Shown here piece after piece: positions 29,956 to 40,890 of a DNA stretch of 64,000 nucleotides. The stretch covers positions 62,001 to 126,000 of the forward strand of contig NW_023501101.1 of the NCBI RefSeq assembly GCF_014066305.1, in the 5' to 3' direction. Source of the DNA: Letharia columbiana. Taxonomy: Eukaryota; Ascomycota; Lecanoromycetes; Lecanorales; Parmeliaceae. Numbering within the stretch: position 1 is the stretch's first letter; every line of letters starts with the position of its first letter. Both the position numbers and the translations under genes were made by a program. The notes under the pieces were generated by a model. The model was not told the origin of the DNA, searched no databases, and worked only from the letters and a program-made list of their open reading frames with translations.

Positions 29956-30419
29956 ATGAAAGCCTTCACCATCTCTACCTTCCTCTTCCTCCTCGCCTCC
30001 CAACTCCACGCCGCCCCCAGCTCCAGTGCCCGCCAGTTCCAAGCCCAGCTCACTTTCCAAGGCGCTCCTCCCGCAGCGGCATTCTTCACACTGTCGGTCC
30101 CCACAGATGGTTCTGTTTTCGAGATTTGTATGTTGCCAGCCCCAAGTTCTAGCCAATTCTTCTTTACCCCACTGTTTGATGTACCATCTACTCTCCTCGT
30201 ACCTGTCCCATTGTCTAGGGAACTTTCCATGAAATATGTGTATCACTGACTTGTACCACCAAAGCCAACGTATTGAGCGTCTCCCACATTAGCTCTGCAG
30301 GTGGTGCGAGCTGCACATTGTTCGGTATTGACGGTAGCACGACAACGGTCGTCGGTGCGGATACGGTAGATGTAGGACCGCCACAGACGCAGGTTTCAGG
30401 CTCTTGTCTTGCGTTGTGA
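29956..30419 (+). CDS. Small secreted protein, effector-like
   Basis: Exons 29956-30127 and 30265-30419 flank a 137-nt intron (GTATGT..CAAAG) and encode 108 residues. The start is a clear signal peptide (MKAFTISTFLFLLASQLHA) followed by AAPSSSARQ, a likely processing region. The mature part has two Cys (GGASCTLFG and SGSCLAL at the very end) and a motif VDVGPPQTQVSGSC. One disulfide is therefore possible. Small size, secretion and lack of enzyme motifs fit the loose class of fungal small secreted proteins. A role in host interaction is only a guess. Confidence 0.75.
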
Positions 30420-31639
30420 TGGGAGAGCAGATTCACGGGGGAGGGGTTTGAAGCGAGAGGGAGACAGGAAAAGGGAGGAGATGGAGGCGGACAATGGAGA
30501 ATGCAGGTGGAGAACAGAGAAGGGGCGAACCACAGTGGAATTGCATTTAGGGTTGTGGCGTTGAAACAATGATGATAACGAAAAAGCGAAGTCTGTCTTT
30601 TTTGATCGACCGGCAAACGTAGGGCCGGGATATTCTTGATGCATGTTAGAGGGGGCTGAGCATGATTCTAGTGTTAAGAAGTAATGGGTAATGCACTGGA
30701 AACTTCGACTGAAGATGATCTCAATGCCGAATACGTACAAGAAGCTGTCAGACTTGAATGCATCGAACGGTGACTGGACCTTGCTCCAAATTGCTGTCTT
30801 GATCTCAGCATGGTCAATTCTCATCCGCGGCAACATACATTCAGTAGATCAAGTCGATGACCACGGCTAGACTTCACTCCATCTCGAGTGCAGCTCTCCG
30901 GATTTTATCCTATCCGACCTTCGACAGATCAAAAATCGCCACGCGGATCAGTACAGCATCATCAGAGATAACCCAGGCTTCATGAGGCTAGTCAGAGCAT
31001 ATGATGCTTTCTTTCAGCGTTCGAGCACCCAGGCAGATATATCTCCCTAAAAATCGACTTACCGAGGACTGAGACCGAAGGACAGACAAGCTAGGCGTCA
31101 GCTTATTACTCTCTGTCTGCTTACGATACTACCAAAACACAACATCGCCTGTTGCATTCACCTAGCGGTGAATTATGTCGAGGGTACAGCATGGAATTGC
31201 CAGCCGATCCTCTTTCTTTCTCTTCATAGTCCCAGTTCCACCTTCCCACCTAGTATTAGTCCACTATGCCTGCTGCTTTATTACTTCCCACGTCATGCTC
31301 AACAACAACGGCTGCCTACGTCAAGTCAGATGCACTAACCAATCCCCTAGTCCTTCGCCCAAAGTCGACAAAATAATACTTCAAGGAAGAACAGACTCTA
31401 TACCGCTTCTTCCCATTACCGACAATTGCCAAACCACGTCAACTAGCACCACAGATAGACGTCCACCAATTCCGCCTTACGACGCCCTTGCCGATGATCT
31501 CCCAGCTCTTAGCACTACAAGTATTGATCTTCTTCCCCTTGCAACTCCAAAAATTTGGCAAGTCTGCAGGTGAGAGGATCCCCAGGTCATAGGCACCGAA
31601 TACGACATCGCTGCGCTGCGGACTGAGCTTAGGCCTTTG
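30420..31639. other. No secure gene
   Basis: Frames on both strands are short and mutually contradictory. An intron-like end (CACTAACCAATCCCCTAG, about 31333-31350) might belong to a multi-exon or dead gene that continues to 32.2 kb, but no domain supports it. Confidence 0.3.
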
Positions 31640-32233
31640 TTCCTTTAGGCATGGCTGTTTTGGGAATTGACGTGTGAACTCTTTCGACGGCAGCTGCCCG
31701 GCACGCAAACAATCGTCAGCGTGGATCCTCAGTACGTGAAAGACCGTCTCGGTACATTTCGGGCAGAACCGACATCGAATACTTCAAAACCCGAGAGAGA
31801 CCGCCTCAACTCCTTGATGGGCTTTACCCGGGAGCAGATTGGAGAATTGGATATTGCATTTGTCGAATCCGATCGAAAGGAAGACGACCACTCTGGTATA
31901 ACAATTCTTTTCATTCCACCCCTGATCAGCTTTTTATCATACCACAGCATGCCCGCTCGGGACAAACAGCACTCTCACGCTTCCTGTGTCCCCCAGTGCA
32001 CCAAAATGTAAGGCCATCCTTTGAAGAAACGTTACCTGGAAGAAAATGCGAGACCGACTCTGTCTGGTGCTGGACAGGCTTTGCAGCATGGAGCTAGCGA
32101 ACCGGCTACCTGTTCGTGCAACCCTGCCTGTGGAGGCGCCGCGCATCCGGCTCTCGATGCCAACGGGAACTGTCCTGATCAGGTTACTTCTATTGGTTGA
32201 GCTCTTCGTGGGACGGAGATATCTACGTATATA
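31640..32233 (+). pseudogene. Relic or multi-exon gene with a Cys-rich end
   Basis: Coding-like text runs CELFRRQLPGTQTIVSVDP to KEDDHSG near 31890. A plausible intron follows (GTATAA, CTGATC, CCACAG, 31896-31949). Two further frames look coded: KCETDSVWCWTGFAAW and, overlapping it, ATCSCNPACGGAAHPALDA with four cysteines. They cannot be joined without a frameshift. Family unknown. About 100 bp further on, a short frame (TRLTAF..FLGRYLS) vaguely recalls DUF1906 glycoside-hydrolase-like domains; this is not secure. Confidence 0.3.
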
Positions 32234-33027
32234 ACATGCGACGGAAATGATTATTGATAACTTTTGACAACGATGACAAAGAAATCGATGATAAAGTATC
32301 TCACCATCAACTCAAAGTCCTGTGACCAAGGCTTTCACACCAGGTTAACAGCCTTTCGGGCAAGCGTATGGCCAGCCGAGGTGACAAAGCGGGTTGGATT
32401 TTTAGGAAGGTATCTCTCGTTGGCTCGAAACCTACAACCACGGTAAGGGTTTATTCCTATCAACTTCATTCGTCACTCATTGTTTCATCACTATATGATA
32501 AGGCTTCACTGTCTCAGTGAGAACAACAAGCGTTCCGAATGGTTGTCGAGCAGTTTTCGAATTCACCCAGAACGGTATTCGGTAGACCCTATCCAGCCGG
32601 GTCCCTGTGGGAGATATTCTCGGGGTCTCTTCTACCCGGGTCATGGTGTACTTAGGACCCCGGGAAGGGTGGGGGCAGGGATGAAATTTAGGCAGACAAA
32701 ACAGGGCAAGCGACATTTAAGACACCGGTTTTGGTTACCGATATATTCGCCCGTACTCAGTGCATTAGTAACAGCTTGTAATCAAAACGTACCTAGACCT
32801 GCGTCTCATATTTCCCTGTACCCCTTGCCATTGCCACCATTCATCTCATTCGATTAGTCGACCTTGAGTCAGCCGATCTAGGGCGAAGTGGTAGTCCACT
32901 GCCCCGCCTGAAAAATGTACGAGCTCGTCTTTGAGTTCGTTCCACTCATGGCATCCGGCGGGGTGAAATCTCCCGTCTCCACGGGCCCGACGTTCTCACC
33001 GATGATGGTCGAGGTATGCATCCCCGA
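32234..33027. other. No gene recognised
   Basis: Short unsupported frames only. Confidence 0.3.
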
Positions 33028-33653
33028 CTAATACCACCACTGTACTTTTTCCTGCGGCTGGTACAGTGCCGTCATACCTTTACCCGTCTCCGCCGGGTCC
33101 ACAAAGATCGGGCTGAACCCGTACCTTGCCTCCTGGACGCCGACCATGAATTGGACACTGTTAGTGCCGGTATCGGTCTGGGCTTTGTTCTTGCCGACTT
33201 TGAGGTAGCGGAGTTTGGGAATGGCGGTAGACTGTTCCCACATGCCCATGGCGTCGAGGTCGAGGACCTGGCCCTGGTCGCACTGCTTCCACTCGCCGCA
33301 AGGGTGACGGTAAGGTCGGGAACGGGGACTTCCTGCGCGCAAGGTACGATTAGGGGGTACAGTGGCAGAAGAGCGGGAGGGCATACTGTAGTCCAATCAA
33401 GGCCGTAGACGGGCTTCCATTCGACATTCATGTTCAGGGCCAGGACGTGGGATTGCCAAACCATGTTGTAGGTCACTGTCGATGCGCGTTAGCCATTTTA
33501 TTCCTGCTCAGATCTGGCCAGGGGCGAGGAGCTTATACATTGATTGTTGGTGATAAGGCTCTTGGCGACCTGTAGGTTGTACTTGCTGTTGAAAAAGGCA
33601 GAGATATTGGGGCCCGCATTCTTGATAGTCAGGCTGCGGGTGTTGTCGGCCAT
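33028..33653 (-). pseudogene. Hypothetical fungal protein gene with one frameshift
   Basis: Exon 1 (33653-33539, MADNTRSLTIKNAGPNISAF) splices through a 63-nt intron (GTATAA, GGCTAAC, CGACAG) to exon 2 (33475-33387, YNMVWQSHVLALNM..WKPVYGLDW). A second intron (33386-33333) leads to exon 3, which reads VPVPDLTVTLAA and must then change frame near 33300 to continue GEWKQCDQGQVLDLDAMGMW and end QPQEKVQWWY at 33028. Both sides of the shift are convincing, so one indel (mutation or sequencing error) breaks an otherwise complete gene of about 160-170 residues. It resembles small, beta-rich uncharacterised fungal proteins; no function is known to me. Confidence 0.6.
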
Positions 33654-33984
33654 TGTATCGACTTTGGATTCGATTTGTCGAGGGTTTGATCTGTTGTAAT
33701 TATGATTAGAAGAGCAGATTCGAGCAAAGTTGTTCGGTGTGATGTGCTTGCAGAGGGGCACGAAGGCGACTTTAAGAACTCTTTCTTTCGAGGCTTGCAA
33801 CATACGCACTGCTTTTGGAACGCTCTTCCGGCGTTATCGTATGTCTCTCGAAGGAGGAATAGGAGGTCTGCCGAGACAGTCGGTTCGAAAGACGTTGTCT
33901 CGAACACCGGCTCAGCTCGTCACTCGTCTCTGTGACTGGCTGGGCCGCGAGGAGGATCGAGTGGGTGGAAGGTTTGGTAGCTAA

Positions 33985-34319
33985 ATGTTTGGCTCTTTGA
34001 CAAAGGGTATCGCAAATAGGGCGATTGACTGGTGGGTTGGGTACACGCTTGAGATATCATTTGGGGTACGGTCTTTGCCTTTCCTCTGCTACCTCTCTTT
34101 CACTCTCATACTTTTGCAAGCATGCTCAGCTAACGGCCATAGAATACTCTGTTCATCAGCACATCTAAGGAAATTGTGGAAAAAGGAACTCCCAAGGAGA
34201 AGAAATCCATTCACTACGATTTCCTTGCGCAGCGGACTTTGGCGGACGCCATCGTCCTCACGCTCTTCGGACCGGATCTCGAGCGTGAAGAGTATCGGTT
34301 TGCGGTGTATACTCAGTAA
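33985..34319 (+). CDS. Small hypothetical protein, 85 residues
   Basis: Exons 33985-34065 and 34143-34319 join through a 77-nt intron (GTACGG, CAGCTAAC branch, CCATAG). The product reads MFGSLTKGIANRAIDWWVG, then STSKEIVEKGTPKEKKS and DFLAQRTLADAIVLTLFGPD, ending FAVYTQ. Splice signals and frame agree well. It might be the 3' part of a longer gene, but no upstream exon with a good donor is seen. No family is recognised. Confidence 0.5.
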
Positions 34320-35010
34320 GGTATGGCGATATAAGTCGTTTTTTGCTTTGCGTTCAATGAGATCGACCTATACCATTTTCCGAGGGTCTGAATAGTAAGA
34401 ACGGACACTTCAGAGGAGCACGCACACTAATGCGAAAAATGTATCGGTACTGAAGGATAGGGGGGATGCCCCCTACATAAAGAATCTCCCCGTGCGTCAT
34501 CGACGGCATGCCCGCAGGTACCTTTTCATACGTACAGTATTGGCCATTTTGAAGGCCCGCTCATGGATCATATGTAGGAGCGTACTACGTTGTACTCGTA
34601 GCTACTGCAAATTAAAAGGGTGCACCAAAACTGCCAAGATCTCTGCGCGTGAATCTCGGATAACGCTGGTTGCCTAAGTAGACATCGCGCTTAGATAGGT
34701 ACAAGTATGCTTCGGAGTTGCACCTAGCCTCCGCTTAGTTTGGGCCTTCAGGCCCCTATCGCGCCCAAAACGGTCCCTAAAGTTCTATTGATTAGCTGCC
34801 ATGTTCTAAGGTCCCCCAGTAATTGTATAGGGCTGCTTCCGCGAGTAGGGTTAGGGCTCCCACTCGCTAAAGCGGCCACGCCCGTGCCAAGCCTTCTCAG
34901 CCATATGTATCAAAGGATCACCGACAGCTTCCCAATCGCATCTCATACCGGCACGTAACCCAAACCCCACGTCTACGCATCATCCAGAGACCCCGAAGCA
35001 CGTCCCAGCT
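34320..35010. other. Intergenic region with dispersed repeat copy B
   Basis: No gene is recognised. It contains copy B of the dispersed repeat and the COX7A promoter region. Confidence 0.4.
34622..34876 (+). repeat. Dispersed repeat, copy B
   Basis: Related to 27587-27765 (see copy A), longer by internal insertions, and ending in CTCGCTAAAGCGGCC. The core GCTAAAGCGGC recurs at about 16361 and, inverted, at 37695-37705, so more fragments of the family may exist. Confidence 0.55.
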
Positions 35011-35677
35011 ATGGCAGGGTAAGTCACAAGATCCGCCCCACCCCCTCCCTCCTCTCGAGCCGGCAAACCCATCGCAAGCCTCCCTCTCACACTCCGCACA
35101 TCGCCCAGCAGCAACCAGTGCCAACGGCTGACCGATGCGCCCACAGCTTCGTCAACCGTGAGAATCGCGTGCCCCATTACCAACGACTTTTCCAGAAGAA
35201 CGACGGCCTGCGGCAATGGTGGAAGGTCAGTGCTCCAGCAGCTCCCCCGCCTACCTCCCTACAAAACATGAGAGTCGGGGATCAGACACAGAAACAGGCA
35301 AAGAGCGGAGCTCGAGCACATGCGCAAAAAAAGGGATGTCACGCGGCAGGGCGCTGGTATAATTGAGACACGGAGTCGCTGACTGTATGCTCCCGACAGA
35401 CGCCCAGGAGCAAGTACATGCTCTACCCATACTTCGTCGCGCTGTGGGGGACCCTTGGCGGTTCGTGCATTGCTGCTACCTTGCAAGACTGTGGGAGCGT
35501 TGCTGATGATGCGGTCCAGGAACGATGTACATGATGGGTCGCATGGTACTGGTACGGATTCTTCTGCGTCGCTTTCCTTCCTCAACCTCTCTCGGAGTCT
35601 TGATCCGTCGGGCGTCTTTGTACGGCGGATACTAACGCACTGCGTAGGGACACAAGACGTGGTTTGGCAAGAATTGA
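35011..35677 (+). CDS. COX7: Cytochrome c oxidase subunit 7A
   Basis: Five tiny exons (35011-35018, 35147-35225, 35400-35460, 35520-35551, 35648-35677) with GT..AG introns encode 69 residues: MAGFVNRENRVPHYQRLFQ, NDGLRQWWK, then KYMLYPYFVALWGTLGG, MYMMGRMVLG and HKTWFGKN. This matches the fungal COX7A family: a short matrix-side N-terminus, one inner-membrane helix and the conserved GHKTWFGKN end. It is a nuclear-encoded structural subunit of respiratory complex IV. Four introns within 210 coding bases hide it from simple ORF scans. Confidence 0.93.
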
Positions 35678-36088
35678 AGGACCCGCGAGATATGTGATGG
35701 TGTCGTGCGGTGCTGCTGGATTTGTACATATGGTATTAGTCGAGGAAGGCAGTAGAGACAGACATTCATCCGAAGATTCTTGCTCAGAATAAGTCTACAT
35801 TCAGAGGTAGATTCTGAACGCATCATAGCTTTTTGCATTAGCTTTCTACATTTCGATTGGAACCAATACTGCTGTGCCACTGTCGTTCATGGACCATAGT
35901 TCTTACAAGTGGGGACATCGAGTCAATTAGACGAGCAGTAGCAGTTCTCCTAGGGACGAGCTACGATATAATGTACGTCGTTCCGTCCATATGATACAGC
36001 CCCAATTTCCAACAGCATGCATATCTACAGCCCTCGTATTCAACCAAATACAGCGCTTGTCCTATCCTCCACAAGCATCATCACCAGT
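35678..36088. other. Intergenic spacer
   Basis: No gene is recognised; it holds the 3' ends of the convergent COX7A and CCDC47-type genes. Confidence 0.4.
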
Positions 36089-37569
36089 TTAGGCCTTCCT
36101 ACTCATCTTCTTCTCCTGCTTCTTCCCACTCCTCTTCCTCTCCTTTTCCAGGAAATCCCTCTGGTCCTCCGCGCTCATGCCTTTCAACTTATTATCCCTC
36201 ATCTCTTTTTTCTTCTTCTCACCCTCGAGTCTCCTTTCCTCCGCTTTCTCCTCGTCACTCAGCTTTCTCAACTTCTTCTGTTCATCCTCGCGCACGGAAC
36301 GGATCTTGCGGCTGACTTCGGGACGAAAATGTGCGTTTTGCGCAAGGAGGTCGGGTAAGCGCAGGAAGTAGCTGAAGATGGGGAGTGTAGGGTCGTAGGC
36401 TGAAGCTTGGGAGGGAGAAGGGATGCGGAGGGAGAGGGACAGGCGTTTGCGGGGGTTAGTGTCATTGAGTCTGGAGAATGTTAGGTTGGCCGTAGGAACG
36501 CAGTGTCTCAAAAGCGGCTTACTTCGATGGTTTGTCCAGTGGCTGATCGGTCACCACCAGATACTCAAAAGCTTCGCCGGCACTTGCGACCGCCTTGACC
36601 AGGTCAGCGGTAAGAAGCTTCTCTGTGACCTCTGCGCTCTCGCTCATGGTAGTAGCCCAAACTGGCAGTTTAGCATGATCTTTCGTGCTTGTAAGAGAGA
36701 TGTCGTAGCGATCGTCCCGGATCTTTCGCATCAAGTCTTTGTGGACCACGGCAAAGACGAATTGATCGTAGATGGAGCTCTTGCTCTTCGCCTGCGCCTC
36801 AATCGCTTCCAACTGCTGTTGATTCTGAGCAGGCACAAGATCCTTTTCTCGACCGTCGAAAGCGTAGGAAGTGGCCTCCATCCTCTCCGCAGGTGTAGCG
36901 AAAGATTCGAACAGGAAGCCGAGGATGAATTCCATGATGAGAGTCGCTGGATTGTACCTCTTGAACAGCTTGACGTTGATGTCCGTGAAAGCGACATTCT
37001 GTCGCCCAGTCGCATACGTCACGTACTCCTGCGCTGTCTTCTCTTTCAACAACTCTTGCGGAATAACCAGGTCGTCCGATGTCAATGATTTGGCTAAGCC
37101 GGACGATTGTACATCGTCCACTGTTGGAGCTCTCCTCCCTCCAAACCCAACGGAAGCATATTCCTTTTCGAGCGCTGGCGCATGAGCTGCGATCCACGCT
37201 TTTGCTTTTCGCTTGTTTGTCCGGCGACCCCATATATGCAGCCCTATGATCACGATGACGAAGGGTAGAATGACAGCCTCAGCGTAGAAATCTGAGGGGC
37301 TCGTTCGTTCCCAGACACGGTACCATTTGGTGAAGACGACATCTGTTGCGCCGGTAGGTGAGGCTCCTGCTGCAGCTGCTGGTTGCGGAGTGACAGGCGA
37401 GATGGAAGCAGGGGAAGGATCTGGGACTCTGGCAAAGTCTGCGAAGTCTGTGAAATGTCAGAGATGTTCTTGTTGATAGAGGAAATTTGGCTGGTTAGAG
37501 CATACCGTCTTCGTTTGCGGGCGGTGGAGGTTTCTGGGCTGCAAAGAGACTTTTCAAATAGTCGGCCAT
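36089..37569 (-). CDS. CCDC47/DUF1682-family ER membrane protein
   Basis: Three exons (37569-37506, 37447-36523, 36470-36089) joined by introns of 58 and 52 nt encode 456 residues. A short N-terminus (MADYLKSLFAAQKPPPP) and Ala/Pro linker lead to one membrane helix (AVILPFVIVIIGLHIWG, about residues 79-95), a cytosolic DUF1682 domain (FKRYNPATLIMEFILGF, ASAGEAFEYLVVTDQP) and a highly charged coiled-coil tail (EEKAEERRLEGEKKKKEM). In animals CCDC47 is part of the PAT complex that helps insert multi-pass membrane proteins at the translocon; a similar ER role is expected in fungi. Confidence 0.88.
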
Positions 37570-38600
37570 GGTCAGTCTAAGAAGAAGAAAAATTGCACAG
37601 GAAGAAACAAAAATGTTTCAAAGAGTGGACGTGAAATGGAGGCTTCGCGGTGTTGAACACACAAGCTTACAAAGGCTTGGCCCTTACGGGTGTAGCCGCT
37701 TTAGCGACTAAGCTAGTTGACCAGCGATGAACGATGATGAACATTCAGCGACTCACCAGCTCTTGAAGACTTCAATGAAATCACAACTGGCAGATAGAGC
37801 TCATCTAGATTTCCCCTCCTTGGCTAGATCTTCATACCTTCTCGGATATGCTTCAGCGTGTTAATCTCCAGATCGCGCCCCATCATTCACGAATCATTTC
37901 TGTCCTGTATTGGTTGCTCAGAACATATATTCGCTCGAATGCAGAGCATCGACTGTGACATGTGTGCGTACAGCTTTGGGGCAATGCTCATGTGTGCAGA
38001 ATCCTTCAGAGGACTGAACACACCTATGAGAATGTTGCGCTTCAACTTGATGTGACATCCATCAAAGATGATATTGTAATTGCCACGAGGAGTCGTACGA
38101 TCGCACGTTGCAGGTTTCCCTTCGCTGCGACCATTCTGTCAATGATTGCTCCCTACTGCGTACAGTGGCATGATTCCATTGATTGACTTTAAGAGCCGAA
38201 CCATTGCGTTGTCATCCATGATATTGTGTAATTTGGAGGCTGAGTTTACACTTCTTATACCAATGCGGACCATAAAGGAGATCTATAATCCTGCAAATTG
38301 ATAGGGCTTACAATAGACTCTGCTCTCGATCTTGAACCTGGAAACGTCCGACATCTTCTTAACAAGGGTGCGCGTCACCGATATGGGTCATGGTGGGGCG
38401 AAGCTATGGCGAAGATACGGCAAAGTAAATTGCGAAAATCTCGCTGCGTTCTGTTTGCTTGTGCAATGTACCGCATACTATCTTGAAAGTGCCAGGGGTC
38501 TGCGAGACTGAAGACCCGTGTGCAAGCCAAATCACTGGCTGATGGTAGCCATAACCTGACCTGTGTCGACCATCATCTTTAGGCACCAAACTCAGCATCA
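37570..38600. other. Intergenic region, no gene recognised
   Basis: Only short unsupported frames. It contains the inverted motif GCCGCTTTAGC (37695-37705) shared with the dispersed repeat. Confidence 0.4.
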
Positions 38601-38635
38601 CGCGAAACCTTTCTTGGAAATTCTGCCGTCCCATC

Positions 38636-39189
38636 ATAACAGTTCTCACCCTCTACCGTCTCCTCTTAGTGGTGGCACTTAGTCAAGCTTTTACTTCGTG
38701 TTATTATCCTGATAGTATATACATGGCATCCGACCAACCATGCATTGTCAATGGCACCCAGGGAAGCTTCTGTTGCGGCAGTCAAGGCATCCTCTGCCTG
38801 TCAGACAAAGTCTCCTATTGTAACCACAGCTCTTATTCTACCTCTGGCAATTCGTACCCTCGAGGTAGCTGTACCGACCAGTCGTTCAGATCACCCGCTT
38901 GTCCGCAGTTCTGCTTGGGTGCGTACTTCTGGTGTATGTGGGTGCTATTGACTGACAATGTCGCGGCGGCAGCACCAAATAAGTCCGCCAGTGGTATGTT
39001 TCAATGCATTTACACGACAGATTTCTACTGTTGCTCAGCTGATGGCTCGCCGTACTCGTGCGAAGACGGTAACATCGCTTGGCTGCTTTATCAAGCGATG
39101 TATCTTCGACAGGCTTTATCCGGCTACCAGTAACAACAATGGCATTTGGACCACAGGTTGTGTCGTCTTCTGCCATGAGTAGTACTTGA
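38636..39189 (+). pseudogene. Cys-rich secreted protein gene without a start codon
   Basis: The frame begins with a hydrophobic stretch (ITVLTLYRLLLVVALSQAF) like a signal peptide, followed by CYYPDS, FCCGSQGILCLS, SCTDQSFRSPACPQFC, FYCCS and SCEDG, the Cys pattern of a common fungal extracellular family that normally ends in a Ser/Thr stalk and a membrane helix. Introns at 38919-38972 and 39069-39112 (GT..AG, in phase) improve the fit. No ATG exists in frame: ATA at 38636 sits where the Met is expected, a G-to-A change. The protein stops at MSST (39189) before any stalk or helix. Loss of start and truncation suggest a pseudogene; an unseen 5' exon is the alternative. Confidence 0.55.
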
Positions 39190-39244
39190 CCAAGGAACAA
39201 CTTTTCAAGCTGAGAGATAGAAGGCCAGTAATCTCTCAAGTTGA

Positions 39245-39726
39245 GGTCCGTCAGACGTCAAGACTCATCACCCTGCACCAAAGGCAATTCAACTGCGAGG
39301 TAACGAAGCGTTCATACTGCCACCATTCAACAGCAAGGGAGAAACCCCTTTTGGGATGCCCGGCTCGGGAGGGTCAGGAAGAGCTGAAGCGTATGGTTCC
39401 ATGAACGCAGTCATCGACCGAGGCGCGCCAAACTTTCGCAATCGCATCACGCTGCTGATACATCACAAGCTGGCAATGTGGCATCCCACGGAGCTGCTCC
39501 AGATGGTCGACGTTACGCCTGTCATGATGATTACTCCAGACTCAGATTAAATATATCACCTCCGGAGGAGCAGAAGGAAGCATTTGAAAGGTTCCAGCAG
39601 CCGAACAAGCTCTACCTGGCGAAAGGCAAAAGAGTGATGACTGTGCTCAGCCGAGACAGGTCTAAAGAGCTCTTAGGATGCCTAGCAGAGTTCATAAGGA
39701 CGGTCGACGGGACGATGAAGCACTGA
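39245..39726 (+). pseudogene. C-terminal fragment of an alpha/beta hydrolase
   Basis: One frame reads GETPFGMPGSGGSGRAEAYG, GAPNFRNRITLL, LAMWHPTELL, TPVMMITPDSD and stops at 39550. The next frame continues ISPPEEQKEAFERF, KLYLAKGKRVMTVLS to 39726. Together they match the C-terminal third of fungal dienelactone-hydrolase/X-Pro-peptidase-like alpha/beta hydrolases, including the Asp strand (MMITP..D) and the His region (here KGKRVMTVL where KGKGHxxVL is usual, so the catalytic His is lost). A 1-bp shift at about 39545 and the missing N-terminus make it a relic. Confidence 0.65.
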
Positions 39727-40331
39727 GGGAAGTTTGTGTCCTTGCAGTCGATGCTAAGAATGATGTAAGTTCGGATGCATTTTGTGTATAACGACAATAT
39801 CGCGTGGTCGGTTTCAAAGCTGACGAGGGTGCACGGTAATGTAGGGAACGAGGATTTATAGGATCACGTGAGTAAGGACTTTACCAAGGCTATCCGGTGT
39901 TACTACGATTGCATCATTACAGTTAATTTATAATGCAAGCAGCGACACGCGTGACTGCGTCAATTGGTAAGCACCGTTTCTGAGGTCAGTCTACATGTAA
40001 GAGGTCTCACCTGTCCGATTTATCCATGTTACGCGACGTACATCTCAGCTATGGACAGGCTTACAGCTCGGCAGGGGTAGAAAAGTGTTCGGTGGGGGTT
40101 AGAAATATCTTGGGTATATGCGACTTGTTATGGGTATACTACGGATACACTTCGCATACGCATATCGACCTTATCGAGAATAGAATTTGAGCATGTACTA
40201 AGCATATGCCACAATTTGGAGTACTCTACGTAAGGCGCGCTTCATATACATGTACCCATGACTAATCCTTACCTTCCTAGTTCTAACCCCTAATTCCAAT
40301 ATTCTAATCTCTAATACCTTCAACGGCTCTC
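39727..40331. other. Intergenic, no gene recognised
   Basis: Nothing with coding character was found. Confidence 0.35.
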
Positions 40332-40890
40332 TCAAGAAACGGCTACGTCGAGCTGACCCTCATCCCCCCGGAAAAAGCGATACTGGTCAGAGCGGTAAGA
40401 AGCGGAATCGGCACGTGGTTGCTCACCAAGCAGCCTATCCACCGATAAAAATTGCCCTCCGCGCCCAACTCCGGAATTGACTTCAACCCACAACAGTCCA
40501 CTCTCATAGCCCCAAGCAATCGCCTCCCATCCTTCCCAACAAGCGACCTCCTTCCTTATTTCCTCTTTCCGAACAGCTCCCACAAACCATTGTCCAATCC
40601 ACAATCACCGTATTCTCCAGCGACCCATCCTCCCAGTACCGTATCACCCTTTTTTCTCCACACCTACTGCAGGAACCATGTTTCGTCTCTAGCGTCCAAC
40701 GCGTGATAGATCTCCACACGGAGCCGAGAGCTCCCAGCACCGATAGAAAAGATACTCGCATCAAGATCAAAGCCGCGTACACGACATACCCAACGACACC
40801 AACAATGACGAGGGCATTGATTTCGCCGCCCCATGTTCTCCAAGAACGACAATTCCATCGCCGCTCGCAGGTCTTGCAAAGCCCACCCAT
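40332..40890 (-). pseudogene. Possible membrane protein with CxxC pairs, frameshifted
   Basis: From 40890 the minus frame has CKTCERRWNC, a membrane helix (ALVIVGVVGYVVYAALIL), then SCSRCGEKRVIRYWEDGSL and MVCGSCSE, a zinc-ribbon-like set of CxxC pairs. After about 40560 the neighbouring frame looks better (EEIRKEVACWEGWEAIAW, GLLWVEVNS) and ends at 40332. The two parts need a shift near 40565. A single-helix protein with a zinc ribbon is the best description; no family is recognised. Confidence 0.35.
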
